DNA from: an uncultured Alistipes sp.
GTDB taxonomy: Bacteria > Bacteroidota > Bacteroidia > Bacteroidales > Rikenellaceae
DNA: 64,000 nt
Direction: 5' to 3'
NCBI RefSeq assembly: GCF_963931675.1
Contig: NZ_OZ007039.1
Coordinates: 1,397,657-1,461,656 of the forward strand
Under the pieces are notes generated by a model. The model was not told the DNA's origin. It did no database searches and was given only the letters and a program-made list of their open reading frames with translations. Positions 17,943-27,237 of this stretch are shown here, piece by piece; position 1 is the first letter of the stretch; every line of letters starts with the position of its first letter. The position numbers and the translations under genes were made by a program.

Positions 17943-20099
17943 TTACTCCTCGTCGGTGTCGGTGTATGCCTTGAGCAGTTTGTCCTGCACGTCCGCGGGC
18001 ACCTGCTCGTAGGAGGAGAACTTCATGGTGTAGGTGGCCGATCCGGAGGTCAGCGACGAGAGGGTCGTCGAATAGCGGTAGAGCTCGGCCAGCGGCACGA
18101 GGGCGTTCAGGCGGTCGAATCCCTTGTCCGACTCCATGCCTGCGATCATGGCGCGGCGGTTCTGGAGGTCGGACATCACGGCGCCCATGTACTCGCTCGG
18201 GACGAGGACCTCGACGTTGTAGATCGGCTCCATGATCTTGGGACCTGCGTTGCGGAACGCCTCCTTGAATGCGTTTCGAGCGGCGAGTTTGAAGGAGATT
18301 TCGTTCGAATCCACGGGGTGCATCTTGCCGTCGTAGATCACCACGCGGATGTCGCGGGCGTAGGACCCGGTGAGCGGGCCTTCGTCCATCTTCTCCATGA
18401 TGCCTTTGAGGATGGCGGGCATGAACCGGGCGTCGATGGCGCCGCCGACGATGGCCGAGTAGAACTGGAGTTTTCCGCCCCATGCGAGGTCATACTCCTC
18501 CTTGGTCTTGACATTGACCGCCATGTCTCCCTTTCCGGGCACCTTGTAGTTCTTCGGTTCGGGAATCCCTTCGTAATAGGGCTCGATGATCATGTGGACC
18601 TCACCGAACTGCCCGGCGCCACCCGACTGTTTCTTGTGACGGTAGTCGGCCTGTGCGACCTTGGTGATGGTTTCGCGGTAGGGGATCTTCGGAGCGATGT
18701 ACTCGTAGGGGAGTTTGTTCTCCTTTTCGATGCGCGAACGGAGGATGTTCAGGTGGTGTTCGCCCTGGCCCTGGATGATGGTCTGCTTCAGCTCCTTGGA
18801 GTATTCGACCAGAATCGTCGGGTCTTCGAACTTGGCGTCGTTGAGGAGTTTGCCGAGTTTCTCCTCGTCGCTCTGCTCCTTGCACTTGACGGCGGCACGG
18901 TAGCGCGGTTCGGGGAAGACGATGGGTTCGATCGTCACGGGCGCGGCGGCAGCCGAGAGGGTGTCGTTCGTCCGGGTACCCTTGAGTTTGACGGTGCATC
19001 CGATGTCGCCAGCGGAGAGTTCGGTGACCTTGATGCGGTTCTTTCCGGCGACGGCGAAGAGCTGCGAGAGCTTCTCCTTGTTTCCGGTGCGGGTGTTGAC
19101 GAGTTCGGTACCCTCGGTGATCTTGCCGCGGATGACGCGGAAGTAGGAGATTTCACCGATGTGCTGCTCGACCTGGCTCTTGAATACGAAGGCCACGGCG
19201 GGAGCCGCTTCGTCGGCGGTGATCTCCTCGCCCTCGGTGGAGAGGAATGCGGGGGCCTTCAGCGGTCCGGGAGCGACGTTGATAATGAATTCCATGAGAC
19301 GTTTGGTTCCGATGTCTCGTTTCCCGCTGGTGCAGAAGATGGGCATCACCTCACGCTTCGAGAGGCCGATCTTGAGTCCGGCGCGGATGTCGTCCTGGGT
19401 CAGCGTTCCCTTGTCGAAATAGAGCTCCATGAGTGCCTCGTCGTGTTCGGCAGCCATTTCGACGAGCTCCTTGTTGAGTTCCTGGGCCTTTCCCATCTCT
19501 TCGGCGGGGATTTCGAGCTCTTCGCGGTGACCGTCGTTATCCTTGAAGCGGTACATCTTCATGAGCAGGACGTCGATGAAGGCGTTGAATTCGGGGCCCT
19601 GGTTGACGGGATACTGCACGATGACGGGTTTCACGCGCGAGGCGGCCTTGATGGAGTCGAACGTGGCTTCGAAACTGGCCTTGTCGGCATCGAGCTGGTT
19701 GATGACTCCGATGACGGGTTTCTGGAGCAGGCGGGCGTAACGGGCCTGAATCTCGCTTCCGACCTCCCATCCGTTCTGGGCATTGAAGAGGAATACGCCG
19801 ACGTCGCTGACCTTGAAGGCGGAGAAGAGGCTTCCGCAGAAGTCGTCGGAACCGGGGCAGTCGATGATATTGAGTTTTCGGTCCATGAATTCGGTGAAGA
19901 GGATCGTGGAATAGATCGAGCGTTTGTATTCGTGCTCGATATCCGTATTGTCCGAGAGCGTGTTGTTGGTCTCGATACTACCCCTGCGGTCGATGACTTT
20001 CCCCTCGTAGGCCATCGCTTCGGCAAGGGTAGTTTTACCCGTGCCGGGGGCACCGATGAGGACGATGTTCTTGATCTCTTTGGCTGAATAGTTTTTCAT
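17943..20099 (-). CDS. fusA2: EF-G2-like translation elongation factor paralog
   Basis: Ribosomal translocase paralog of 718 residues. The G domain has P-loop GAPGTGKTT (16-24), DCPGSDDF (80-87) where normal EF-G has DTPGHVDF, and NQLD (134-137) instead of NKxD. Domains II to V follow in EF-G order (PIFCTSGKRDIG; GQGEHHLNILRSRIE; KQSGGAGQFGEV; AVMSDLQNRRAMIAGM). The catalytic His of the switch II motif is Ser84. In Bacteroides thetaiotaomicron an EF-G paralog, EF-G2, is known to translocate without GTP hydrolysis and to matter during carbon starvation and gut colonisation; this looks like its ortholog. ATG 20099 is chosen because upstream codons have no EF-G similarity and cross the promoter. 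Confidence 0.9.
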   Translation of the reverse strand: MKNYSAKEIKNIVLIGAPGTGKTTLAEAMAYEGKVIDRRGSIETNNTLSDNTDIEHEYKRSIYSTILFTEFMDRKLNIIDCPGSDDFCGSLFSAFKVSDVGVFLFNAQNGWEVGSEIQARYARLLQKPVIGVINQLDADKASFEATFDSIKAASRVKPVIVQYPVNQGPEFNAFIDVLLMKMYRFKDNDGHREELEIPAEEMGKAQELNKELVEMAAEHDEALMELYFDKGTLTQDDIRAGLKIGLSKREVMPIFCTSGKRDIGTKRLMEFIINVAPGPLKAPAFLSTEGEEITADEAAPAVAFVFKSQVEQHIGEISYFRVIRGKITEGTELVNTRTGNKEKLSQLFAVAGKNRIKVTELSAGDIGCTVKLKGTRTNDTLSAAAAPVTIEPIVFPEPRYRAAVKCKEQSDEEKLGKLLNDAKFEDPTILVEYSKELKQTIIQGQGEHHLNILRSRIEKENKLPYEYIAPKIPYRETITKVAQADYRHKKQSGGAGQFGEVHMIIEPYYEGIPEPKNYKVPGKGDMAVNVKTKEEYDLAWGGKLQFYSAIVGGAIDARFMPAILKGIMEKMDEGPLTGSYARDIRVVIYDGKMHPVDSNEISFKLAARNAFKEAFRNAGPKIMEPIYNVEVLVPSEYMGAVMSDLQNRRAMIAGMESDKGFDRLNALVPLAELYRYSTTLSSLTSGSATYTMKFSSYEQVPADVQDKLLKAYTDTDEE

Positions 20100-20181
20100 A
20101 TTCCGAATAGTTTTAGGTATTTTGTTTCGTTTTGGGCGGCATTTGGACGGGCGGGCTCCTCTCCCGTTTTTTGCGCGACTA

Positions 20182-20211
20182 TAAATATACGAAATAATCG
20201 GGAAAAACAAC
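20182..20211 (-). promoter_or_regulatory. Promoter of the EF-G2-like gene
   Basis: On the minus strand TTG (20211-20209), about 19 bp, then TATATTTA (20189-20182), close to the Bacteroidetes consensus. This gives a leader of roughly 75 nt. Confidence 0.55.
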
Positions 20212-20222
20212 CCCCGGGACGA

Positions 20223-20249
20223 AAAAATCGCCCTCAGGAGGCGATTTTT
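20223..20249 (-). terminator. Terminator overlapping the end of the DUF418 gene
   Basis: AAAAATCGCC/GGCGATTTTT with a 7-nt loop containing the DUF418 stop codon; ends in T residues on either strand. Confidence 0.75.
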
Positions 20250-21397
20250 CGATTCAGGAAGGGAATATCGAGCCAGGTCAGGCGTTTCCAGATCCACTCC
20301 ACGGGACCGTGAGAGAATCTCCGGAGCCAGAGCCGCGAGAACTGATACTGGACGATGACGATCCCCGCGCCGATGAGCAGTCCGTAAACCATTCCGACCT
20401 TGCAGTAGAGGCCGGCGCCCCAGTGGTAGAAGATCGCCGTTCCGAGGATGGATTGCAGGAGGTAGTTCGTCAGGCTCATGCGGCCGATGGCCGAGAGGGG
20501 GCCGATGGCCTTCCGGACGCGGGCCGAGGCGTACCACAGCAGGACGACCGCGGAGACGAGCACCATCGTCTGGGCGAGGTTGTACCATGCGGCGGTCATT
20601 ACGCGCAATGGGCTGCCCGCTGCGCCGTACCCGGGGAAGAGCACGGCGGCGATGAGGAGTCCTGCGACGAGGATCCGGCCCCAGATGCGGCGGTTTCCGG
20701 GTTCGTCGTAGAAGAGCCTCCGGCGTCCCAGCAGCAGCCCGAGGAGGAACATGGCGAGGGTCTGCGTGATGCGTCCGTTGTCGAGATACCAGGCCAGGGT
20801 GACGGGTTGTCCGTACCGGAGGCTTGCGAGCAGGGCTTCGGGCAGGTTTCCGCCGGTGTAGGCCGGGTTTGCGGCTGCGCTCCATGCTCCGGGGTCGACA
20901 TAGAGGTTCCCGCCGCCGCAGAGCTGGAAGAGTTCGAGGGGTTGCAGGACGAAGAGTCCGAATGCGCCCCACAGCCAGCGGTTGGAGAGCCGGGCGAAGA
21001 GCGGGAGCGTGAGCCCCAGCAGGGCGTAGAGGACCAGCACGTCGCCGTTGTAGAAGGCCGTGTTGACGAACCCGATGGCCAGCAGCAGGAGCATGCGCCA
21101 GCGGAACCGGCGGGAGAAGTCATATCCGCGCTGGGCCTGGTTGTCGTTCTGGATGTAGAAACTCAACCCGAAGAGCAGGGCGAAGATGGTGTACATTTTC
21201 CCGGCGAGGAGCCACCATACGAAGCGTTCGACGGGCTCCTCCCAACCGTCGACGAGGGCCCGGTCGAACGGGATTCCGGACCAGTAGAGGTTGAAATGCT
21301 CGCAGGTGTGGATGAGGATGATGCCGGCCACGGCGATTCCCCGCAGGGTGTCGGCCACCTGAATCCGGGAGTTCGGCAATCCGGTTGTCCGATACAT
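20234..21397 (-). CDS. DUF418 membrane protein
   Basis: An integral membrane protein of 387 residues with about nine hydrophobic segments. The N-terminus RIQVADTLRGIAVAGIILIH and the C-terminal FSHGPVEWIWKRLTW are typical of DUF418 proteins, which belong with acyltransferase-like membrane proteins; the reaction is unknown. It starts 3 bp after the stop of the SGNH hydrolase on the same strand, so the two are likely coupled, and a link to acyl removal or transfer on an envelope glycan is a reasonable guess. Confidence 0.88.
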   Translation of the reverse strand: MYRTTGLPNSRIQVADTLRGIAVAGIILIHTCEHFNLYWSGIPFDRALVDGWEEPVERFVWWLLAGKMYTIFALLFGLSFYIQNDNQAQRGYDFSRRFRWRMLLLLAIGFVNTAFYNGDVLVLYALLGLTLPLFARLSNRWLWGAFGLFVLQPLELFQLCGGGNLYVDPGAWSAAANPAYTGGNLPEALLASLRYGQPVTLAWYLDNGRITQTLAMFLLGLLLGRRRLFYDEPGNRRIWGRILVAGLLIAAVLFPGYGAAGSPLRVMTAAWYNLAQTMVLVSAVVLLWYASARVRKAIGPLSAIGRMSLTNYLLQSILGTAIFYHWGAGLYCKVGMVYGLLIGAGIVIVQYQFSRLWLRRFSHGPVEWIWKRLTWLDIPFLNRKIAS

Positions 21398-21400
21398 CGT

Positions 21401-22078
21401 CTACCGGGTTTCGCTCCGGTACGGAGCCAGTGCGGGCAGGATGATCTGCTCCATGACGTCGTATCCGGCCCGAGTGGGATGCACGCCGTCGTTCGTGTAC
21501 TCGGGGCGCAGCGAGCCGTCTTCGGCCTGCATGACGGTGTGGTAGTCCACCCATTCGATGCCGCGTTCCACGGCATATTCGTGGAGCCGTTCGTTGAGTT
21601 CGCGGATCTTTTCGGGGACCTCCGTCACCTCGGGGCGCCAGGGGTAGGCGCCGGCGGGAAGCACCGAGCAGAGAATCGGACGGATTCCGGCGGCGAGGGC
21701 CAGCTCGGCCATCGAGACGATGTTCTCGACGATGTGTTCCATCCCGATCGGGCCGTTGTTGAGCGCCAGGTCGTTCGTTCCGGCCAGGATGGCCACGGCC
21801 TTCGGGCGGAGGTTGATGACGTCGGCGCGGAAGCGGCAGAGCATCTGCGAGGTGACCTGCCCGCTGATTCCGCGGCAGGCGAAGTTGTTGTCGGAGAAGA
21901 ACTCCGGATGGGCGTTGTCCCACCCGTCGGTGATCGAATTGCCCATGAATACGACGTCGGGGGCCTTGGCGAGTTGTGCGTTGGCTTCGGCATAACGCCC
22001 GTAGTTGGCCCAGTCGCGGGGCTGCGCGGCGGCCAGCAGCGGCACGGCCGCGAGAAGAACGGCGAGGATTCTTTTCAT
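21401..22078 (-). CDS. SGNH/GDSL hydrolase, secreted
   Basis: Serine esterase or acylhydrolase, 225 residues with a signal peptide (MKRILAVLLAAVPLLAAAQP). All four SGNH blocks are present: GNSITDGW with Ser48, GISGQ, the GTND Asn block (ILAGTNDLALNN), and the Asp/His block NDGVHPTRAGY. The probable substrate is an acetylated sugar, as for related Bacteroidetes enzymes, but this is not proved by sequence. It lies between aminopeptidase P and the DUF418 gene. Confidence 0.9.
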   Translation of the reverse strand: MKRILAVLLAAVPLLAAAQPRDWANYGRYAEANAQLAKAPDVVFMGNSITDGWDNAHPEFFSDNNFACRGISGQVTSQMLCRFRADVINLRPKAVAILAGTNDLALNNGPIGMEHIVENIVSMAELALAAGIRPILCSVLPAGAYPWRPEVTEVPEKIRELNERLHEYAVERGIEWVDYHTVMQAEDGSLRPEYTNDGVHPTRAGYDVMEQIILPALAPYRSETR

Positions 22079-22120
22079 CTTCGGCAGTCGGGTTGTTTCG
22101 TGTTGCGGGAACGGTGCGGG

Positions 22121-23512
22121 CTATTGTCCGACGACGGCTTCGAGCTCCTCGACCGTCACGGGGATCCGGCGGTCGCCGAGGATGCAGCTGCCGGTCTCGG
22201 TGACCAGGATGTCGTCCTCGATGCGGATACCGCCGAAATCACGGTAGGCGTCGAGTGCGTCGTAGTCGACAATACCCCGGTAGAGGCCTTCAGCGCGGCA
22301 CTTGTCGATCAGCGCGGGGATGAAATAGAGCCCCGGCTCATCGGTCAGAATGGTCCCGGGCTCGAGCCTCCAGGCGGCGCGGTAGATGCAGGTTCCGGAC
22401 TGTGCGGCGCGTTCGGCAATCGTCGAGAAGTCGAACGACCGCTCGCCCATGGCCTCGCAGTCGTGTACGTCCATTCCCAATCCGTGCCCGAGTCCGTGGG
22501 GCATGAGCATGGTCATGGCTCCGGCGGCCACGGCATCGGCGGGCGAACCCCTGAGGATGCCCAATCCGACCAATCCTTCGGCGAGGACCATGTAGGCGGC
22601 GTTGTGCACCTCGGTGTACATCATGTGGGGCCTGACGATGCGTGCCACGTGGTCGTGGGCGGCGAGTACGATGTTGTAAATCTCCTTTTGTCTCTGGGTG
22701 AAACGTCCGCTGACGGGATAGGTGCGGGTGTGGTCCGAGCAATACCCTTCGACGCTTTCGCCTCCGGCGTCGCACAGCAGCAGCCGGCCCTCCTCCAGCA
22801 CGCCTTCGGCGTTAAGGTTGTGGAGCGTCTCGCCGTGCTGCGAGACGATCGAGGGGAACGAGACGCCCTGTCCGCACGACTTGGCCACCCCTTCGATGGC
22901 CCCGGCGATTTCGCGCTCGATAATCCCCGGGCGGCACATCTTCATGGCCAGCAGGTGCATGTCGTATCCGATGCGGAAGGCTCGCTCCATGGCTTCGATC
23001 TCCTCGGGGCTCTTCTTCTCGCGCATTTCGGCCACGGCGAACATCAGGTCGACGGACTTGTAGTCGTGCAGGGCGGCGGGCTTGATGCCGAGGAGTTCCG
23101 AGAGCAGGAGTTTGGTTTCGCCGCGATAGGGCGGGAGGTAGTGGATCTTGCGTCCGAGGGCGATGGCCTTGCGGATGCGTGCGGCGAGTTCGGCCATCGG
23201 GAAGGTCTTCGTCACGCCGACCTCGGCTCCCATGTCGCGGAGGGTGGGTTGCGGACCGGTCCAGATGATGTCCTCGACGGTGAAGTCGTCGCCGTAGAGG
23301 GCCTCTTCGCCTGAATCGGCGTCGATCACCCCGACAATATCGGGGACGTTCAGCCCGAAATAGTATCGGAACGAGGAGTCCTGGCGGAAATAGTAGGCGT
23401 TGTTGGGATAATTGTTGGGCGAGAGGGGATTTCCGGGCAGGAGGATAATGCCCTCTTTGATTTTGGTGCGCAGCTCGCGGCGGCGTGCGGTATAGGTTTT
23501 GGCGGAAAACAT
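22121..23512 (-). CDS. pepP: Xaa-Pro aminopeptidase (aminopeptidase P, M24B)
   Basis: Removes N-terminal residues next to proline. The 463-residue chain has an N-terminal aminopeptidase-P domain (IILLPGNPLSPNNYPNNAYYFRQDSSFRYYFG) and a pita-bread catalytic domain. The five metal ligands are visible: Asp in LLLCDAGGE, Asp in GYCSDHTRTYPV, His in MPHGLGHGLGMDVHD, Glu in TILTDEPGLYF and Glu in GIRIEDDILV. No signal peptide is seen. Weak promoter candidate TATATTTG lies just upstream on the minus strand (about 23535). Confidence 0.94.
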   Translation of the reverse strand: MFSAKTYTARRRELRTKIKEGIILLPGNPLSPNNYPNNAYYFRQDSSFRYYFGLNVPDIVGVIDADSGEEALYGDDFTVEDIIWTGPQPTLRDMGAEVGVTKTFPMAELAARIRKAIALGRKIHYLPPYRGETKLLLSELLGIKPAALHDYKSVDLMFAVAEMREKKSPEEIEAMERAFRIGYDMHLLAMKMCRPGIIEREIAGAIEGVAKSCGQGVSFPSIVSQHGETLHNLNAEGVLEEGRLLLCDAGGESVEGYCSDHTRTYPVSGRFTQRQKEIYNIVLAAHDHVARIVRPHMMYTEVHNAAYMVLAEGLVGLGILRGSPADAVAAGAMTMLMPHGLGHGLGMDVHDCEAMGERSFDFSTIAERAAQSGTCIYRAAWRLEPGTILTDEPGLYFIPALIDKCRAEGLYRGIVDYDALDAYRDFGGIRIEDDILVTETGSCILGDRRIPVTVEELEAVVGQ

Positions 23513-23559
23513 AGTGCGTAGTGTTTTTCACAAATATACGTAAAAATCGGGGAACCCCG

Positions 23560-24555
23560 TCACTCTGCGGTAAGGAAATCGATCGAGGCGCCGGTTTGGT
23601 CGACCCGGACGGTGACTTCGCGGCCCATGTAGAGGGCGAAGTTGGGCTCTTCGTGCCCGGCCGGGAATCCGAATACGACGGGAATCTCCAGATCCCGGAG
23701 ATACCGTGCGATGATGGCCTCGGCGTTGGGAACCCCGAACCCGTTACAGTCACTCGTTCTGGTGAAGTGTCCTACAAGCACGGCCCGGACGTTCCGCAGG
23801 ACGCCGCAGCGTTCGAGACTCTGCATCATGCGGTCGATGCGGTAGGCGGCTTCGCCGACCTCTTCGATCAGCAGAACGGTCGGGGTGTCGGTTTTCAGGG
23901 CTTCGGGCGTTCCATTCGCGGCGCAGATCATCGTAAGGTTGCCGCCGGCCAGTCGTCCTCGGGCCACGCCGTGCCGGTTCAGCGGATGCGGCTTGGTGTG
24001 GATGCGGGACATCTCGCCGAAGAGGGCCTTGCGGAGCGATTCGACCGAAGAGCTCTCCTGCTGCTGGTCAAAGTGGAATCCGGTGAGCATCGGCCCGTGA
24101 ATGGATTCGATGCCGAGCCGTCGCATCACGAGATGCAGGGTTGTAATATCGCTGAATCCGATGATCCATTTCGGGTTTTTACGCAGTGACGAGAAATCCA
24201 CGAGAGGAAGCAGCCGCACCGATCCATACCCGCCGCGTCCGGCCAGAATCGCCTTGACCGAAGGGTCGTCGATCATGCGTTGGAGATCTTCGGCACGCTG
24301 CCGGTCCGTGGCTGCGAAGTAGGGCTCTTTGCGGCAGTCCCAGAATTGTCCGAATTTCGGATGGAGCCCCCAGGCCTCGAACCGCGCACGGATCTTGGCC
24401 GTGTCGATCTTTTGGGGGAGTTTTCCGGCCGGGGAGACGATCCCCACGGTGTCGCCGTGGTGGAGATAGGGCGGGCGGATGAAGCGTGTGGTGTTGTTTT
24501 GGGCTGCGGTGCCGAACGGAAGGAGGCACAGCAGCAACGGAATCAGGTGTTTCAT
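23560..24555 (-). CDS. LD-carboxypeptidase (peptidase family S66), exported
   Basis: Trims peptidoglycan tetrapeptides by cutting the L,D bond before the last D-Ala. Length is 331 residues with a signal peptide (MKHLIPLLLCLLPFGTAAQ). The S66 blocks are seen: GDTVGIVSPAGKLP, ILAGRGGYGSVRLLPLVDF, IIGFSDITTLH with the nucleophile region, then RLAGGNLTMICAANGTP, LLIEEVGEAAYRIDRM carrying the Glu, and GFPAGHEEPNFAL carrying the His. It overlaps the upstream MFS gene by 4 bp (ATGA), so the two are translationally coupled. ATG 24555 is the only start that fits the signal peptide. Confidence 0.92.
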   Translation of the reverse strand: MKHLIPLLLCLLPFGTAAQNNTTRFIRPPYLHHGDTVGIVSPAGKLPQKIDTAKIRARFEAWGLHPKFGQFWDCRKEPYFAATDRQRAEDLQRMIDDPSVKAILAGRGGYGSVRLLPLVDFSSLRKNPKWIIGFSDITTLHLVMRRLGIESIHGPMLTGFHFDQQQESSSVESLRKALFGEMSRIHTKPHPLNRHGVARGRLAGGNLTMICAANGTPEALKTDTPTVLLIEEVGEAAYRIDRMMQSLERCGVLRNVRAVLVGHFTRTSDCNGFGVPNAEAIIARYLRDLEIPVVFGFPAGHEEPNFALYMGREVTVRVDQTGASIDFLTAE

Positions 24556-25967
24556 GCTTTTCGGAGGTGTTTGCGTTCGAGGACTTCGGGCAGGGGCAGG
24601 GAGATGCGCGCGAAACTGACGGCGGCGGCAGCCAGGGCGAAGCCTCCGGCGGTCATCAGCGCCGCATGGGTGCTGTTCTGCGGAAGGAGATGAAAGAGCA
24701 GGGCCATCAGCGCGGCTCCTGTGGTTTGTCCGACGAGCCGGGCCGTGGCGAGCATTCCGCTTGCGGAGCCGCTTCGGGAGGGCGGAGCGGACGCGATCAG
24801 GACGCTGTTGTTCGGGGACTGGAAGAGCCCGAATCCGGCGCCGCAGAGAACCAGTCTCCAGATAAGCCCGAAGGCGGAGGAATTTTCGGGGATCCAGGCC
24901 AGGAGGAAGAGTCCGGTTGCCATGGCCGTAAGACCGATTCCTCCGAGCAGTCCGGCATGGGCCCGCTCGACGAGCATTCCGGCCACGGGGGCCACGACGA
25001 TGATGACGGCCGGCCAGGCCGTAAGGATGAGTCCGGTCTGCACGTCGCTGTAGCCGCAGACGTGCTGCAGGTAGAAGGGCAGGGCGACCAGGGCGAGCAT
25101 CTGGGCGACGAACGAGCAGATGGAGGTGAGTATCGAGACCGAGAAGATCGGGATGCGGAGCAGGTCGAATGGCAGAATGGGGTATGTTTCGCGGAGTTGG
25201 GAGCGGATGAAGAAGAATCCGATGACGAGCAGGGCTGCGATGCCGAAGGAGAGGAGCGTTGGGTTGATTCCGTGGGAGAATCCCTCGACCGAAGCCATGA
25301 GGAGGCCGAAGGTGAGCGCGTTCATCACGGCATCGCGCCAGCTGACCCGGTGTGCGGCATCCCGGATGGGGTTCTGTGGAAGGAACCGGTGGCTGAGGCT
25401 GAGGGCTGCCAGTCCGATGGGGATGTTGACGGCGAACAGCCAGGGCCAGTCGGCTATGGCGAGGATTCCGGCGGCGATGGTGGGTCCTGCGACGGACGAG
25501 ACGGCGACGACCGTGGCATTGATTCCCATGCCGCGTCCGAGCCGGGTCTTTGGGTAGATGAATCGGATGAGCGTGGTGTTGACGGAGGTGATGGCTGCGG
25601 CGCCGAACCCCTGCATGACGCGGGCGAGGACGAGGGACTGGAAGGATCCGGCGAGCGAGCACCCGACGGAAGCCACGGTGAAGAGCATCAGTCCTCCGAT
25701 ATAGACTTTTCGGTATCCGATCACGTCTCCGAGGGCCGAAAAGGAGAGCAGGGAGACCATGATGGCCAGCTGGTATGCGTTGACGACCCAGATGGAGTCT
25801 GCGGCAGAGATACCGAGTTGGGCGCCGATGGTGGGGAGCGCGACGTTTGCGATGGAGCCGTCGATGACCGAGAGGGATACGCCGAAAGCGACGGCAAGGA
25901 TGGCTCCCAGCCGTCGGGGCATCGGGATTCCGTCCGTGGGCCCTGCTATGTGGGGTGTGGCATACAT
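24552..25967 (-). CDS. MFS transporter, DHA2 (EmrB/QacA) type
   Basis: Inner-membrane drug/proton antiporter type, 471 residues with 12 to 14 membrane segments. Motifs: VIDGSIANVALPTIGAQLG in helix 1 (DHA2 signature), LGDVIGYRKVYIGGLMLFT (motif A) and RVMQGFGAAAITSVNTTLI (motif B), then GPTIAAGILAIADWPWLFAVN (motif C region). The substrate is unknown. It is coupled by a 4-bp overlap to the LD-carboxypeptidase gene and lies 6 bp from the U32 gene. Confidence 0.92.
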   Translation of the reverse strand: MYATPHIAGPTDGIPMPRRLGAILAVAFGVSLSVIDGSIANVALPTIGAQLGISAADSIWVVNAYQLAIMVSLLSFSALGDVIGYRKVYIGGLMLFTVASVGCSLAGSFQSLVLARVMQGFGAAAITSVNTTLIRFIYPKTRLGRGMGINATVVAVSSVAGPTIAAGILAIADWPWLFAVNIPIGLAALSLSHRFLPQNPIRDAAHRVSWRDAVMNALTFGLLMASVEGFSHGINPTLLSFGIAALLVIGFFFIRSQLRETYPILPFDLLRIPIFSVSILTSICSFVAQMLALVALPFYLQHVCGYSDVQTGLILTAWPAVIIVVAPVAGMLVERAHAGLLGGIGLTAMATGLFLLAWIPENSSAFGLIWRLVLCGAGFGLFQSPNNSVLIASAPPSRSGSASGMLATARLVGQTTGAALMALLFHLLPQNSTHAALMTAGGFALAAAAVSFARISLPLPEVLERKHLRKA

Positions 25968-25973
25968 CTTTTC

Positions 25974-27230
25974 CTATCCGACCGTCGGTTCTGCATCGAC
26001 GAACTTGTAGAGTTGGTCTCCGCGTCGGATCAGTTGCGGGGTGCGGATGGCGCAGAGTTCACCTTGAGCGACGGTTTCGCAGGGTTTCCCGTCGGGGCCG
26101 TGGAGTTCGGTGAGGGTCTGTTCGGCCACGCCTGTCGTGGCGCCGAGGAAGAAGATCGCATCTCCGACGCTGACCGGCGACGCCTCGACGGCGACCTCCG
26201 CGACGGATAGTTTTTTGTAGAAGTTCACGACCTTGCCGACATAGACCTTGCGCTTGGTGGCCGACGATCCGTAGGCGGGGCTGTACTCGACGACGGGGCG
26301 CCCGGCGTAATAACCCTCCCAGAATCCGCGGTTGAAGACCTCGCGGAGCCGCTCCTTGAGTCCGGCGGCCAGTTCCGGGGTGTACGTTCCGGCCTCTATT
26401 GCCTTCAGGGCCTCGTCGTAGCACGACACGACGCGCTTCACGTATTCGGCGCCGCGGGCGCGCCCCTCGATCTTCAGGACCCGGACCCCGGCAGCCACCA
26501 TCTTGTCCAGGAAGTCAACCGTGCAGAGATCCTTGGGCGAGAGGACGTAACGCCCGTCAATATCGAGCTGTGCGCCGGTCTCCCTGTCGGAGACGGTGTA
26601 TTTGCGGCGGCACAGCTGGCGGCAGGCGCCGCGGTTTGCCGAGCAGCCGGTTTCATAGAGCGAGAGGTAGCATTTTCCGGAGATCGACATGCAGAGGGCT
26701 CCGTGTGCGAACATCTCGATCTGGACCCGTTTGCCGCGCGGTCCGCAGATCTCCTCTTCGACGATCCGGCGGTGGATTCGGGCGACCTGTTCGAGCGACA
26801 ACTCGCGGGCCAGCACCACCGTGTCGGCCCACTGGGCGTAGAAACGCACGGCCTCGGAGTTGGAGATGTTGCACTGGGTGGAGATGTGCACCTCCAGCCC
26901 GATCTGCCGGGCGTAGCGGATGGCGGCCATGTCGGAGACGATCACGGCGTCGACTCCGGCGCGTTTGGCACGGTCGAGGACGGCGTGGAGGTCATCGATC
27001 TCCTCCTCGTAGACGATCGTATTGACCGTCAGATAGGTTTTGACCCGGGCCTTGCGGGCCTTTTCAACGATTTGTTCGAGATCGTCGAGGGAAAAGTTCG
27101 CGGCGGATGCCGCACGCATGTTGAGTTTTCCGACCCCGAAGTAGACGGCATCGGCCCCGGCCTGGATGGCCGCGGCCAGGGATTCGTAGGACCCCACGGG
27201 GGCCATGATTTCGATTTCCGAGCGCTTCAT
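25974..27230 (-). CDS. Peptidase U32 family protein (RNA hydroxylation type)
   Basis: A 418-residue U32 protein. It starts EIMAPVGSYESLAAAIQAGADAVYFGVGKLNMR and has the conserved Cys cluster MFAHGALCMSISGKC, then ETGCSANRGACRQLCRRKY around residues 175-205, which coordinates an iron-sulfur cluster in characterised members. E. coli relatives (RlhA, TrhP) take part in hydroxylation of 23S rRNA or tRNA; protease action is documented for few. I infer an RNA-modification role but cannot say which RNA. It is part of a tight minus-strand run with the polyprenyl synthase (7-bp gap). Confidence 0.88.
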   Translation of the reverse strand: MKRSEIEIMAPVGSYESLAAAIQAGADAVYFGVGKLNMRAASAANFSLDDLEQIVEKARKARVKTYLTVNTIVYEEEIDDLHAVLDRAKRAGVDAVIVSDMAAIRYARQIGLEVHISTQCNISNSEAVRFYAQWADTVVLARELSLEQVARIHRRIVEEEICGPRGKRVQIEMFAHGALCMSISGKCYLSLYETGCSANRGACRQLCRRKYTVSDRETGAQLDIDGRYVLSPKDLCTVDFLDKMVAAGVRVLKIEGRARGAEYVKRVVSCYDEALKAIEAGTYTPELAAGLKERLREVFNRGFWEGYYAGRPVVEYSPAYGSSATKRKVYVGKVVNFYKKLSVAEVAVEASPVSVGDAIFFLGATTGVAEQTLTELHGPDGKPCETVAQGELCAIRTPQLIRRGDQLYKFVDAEPTVG

Positions 27231-27237
27231 GCCGTGG

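Noticed and set aside
17919..20087. A 722-codon open frame antisense to the EF-G2-like gene, and similar long antisense frames at 20309-23314, 24486-26210, 40213-43005 and 54645-56876.
   Set aside because: They mirror well-identified genes, are rich in Gly/Val/Asp/Arg as expected for reversed GC-biased codons, and have no recognisable domains.
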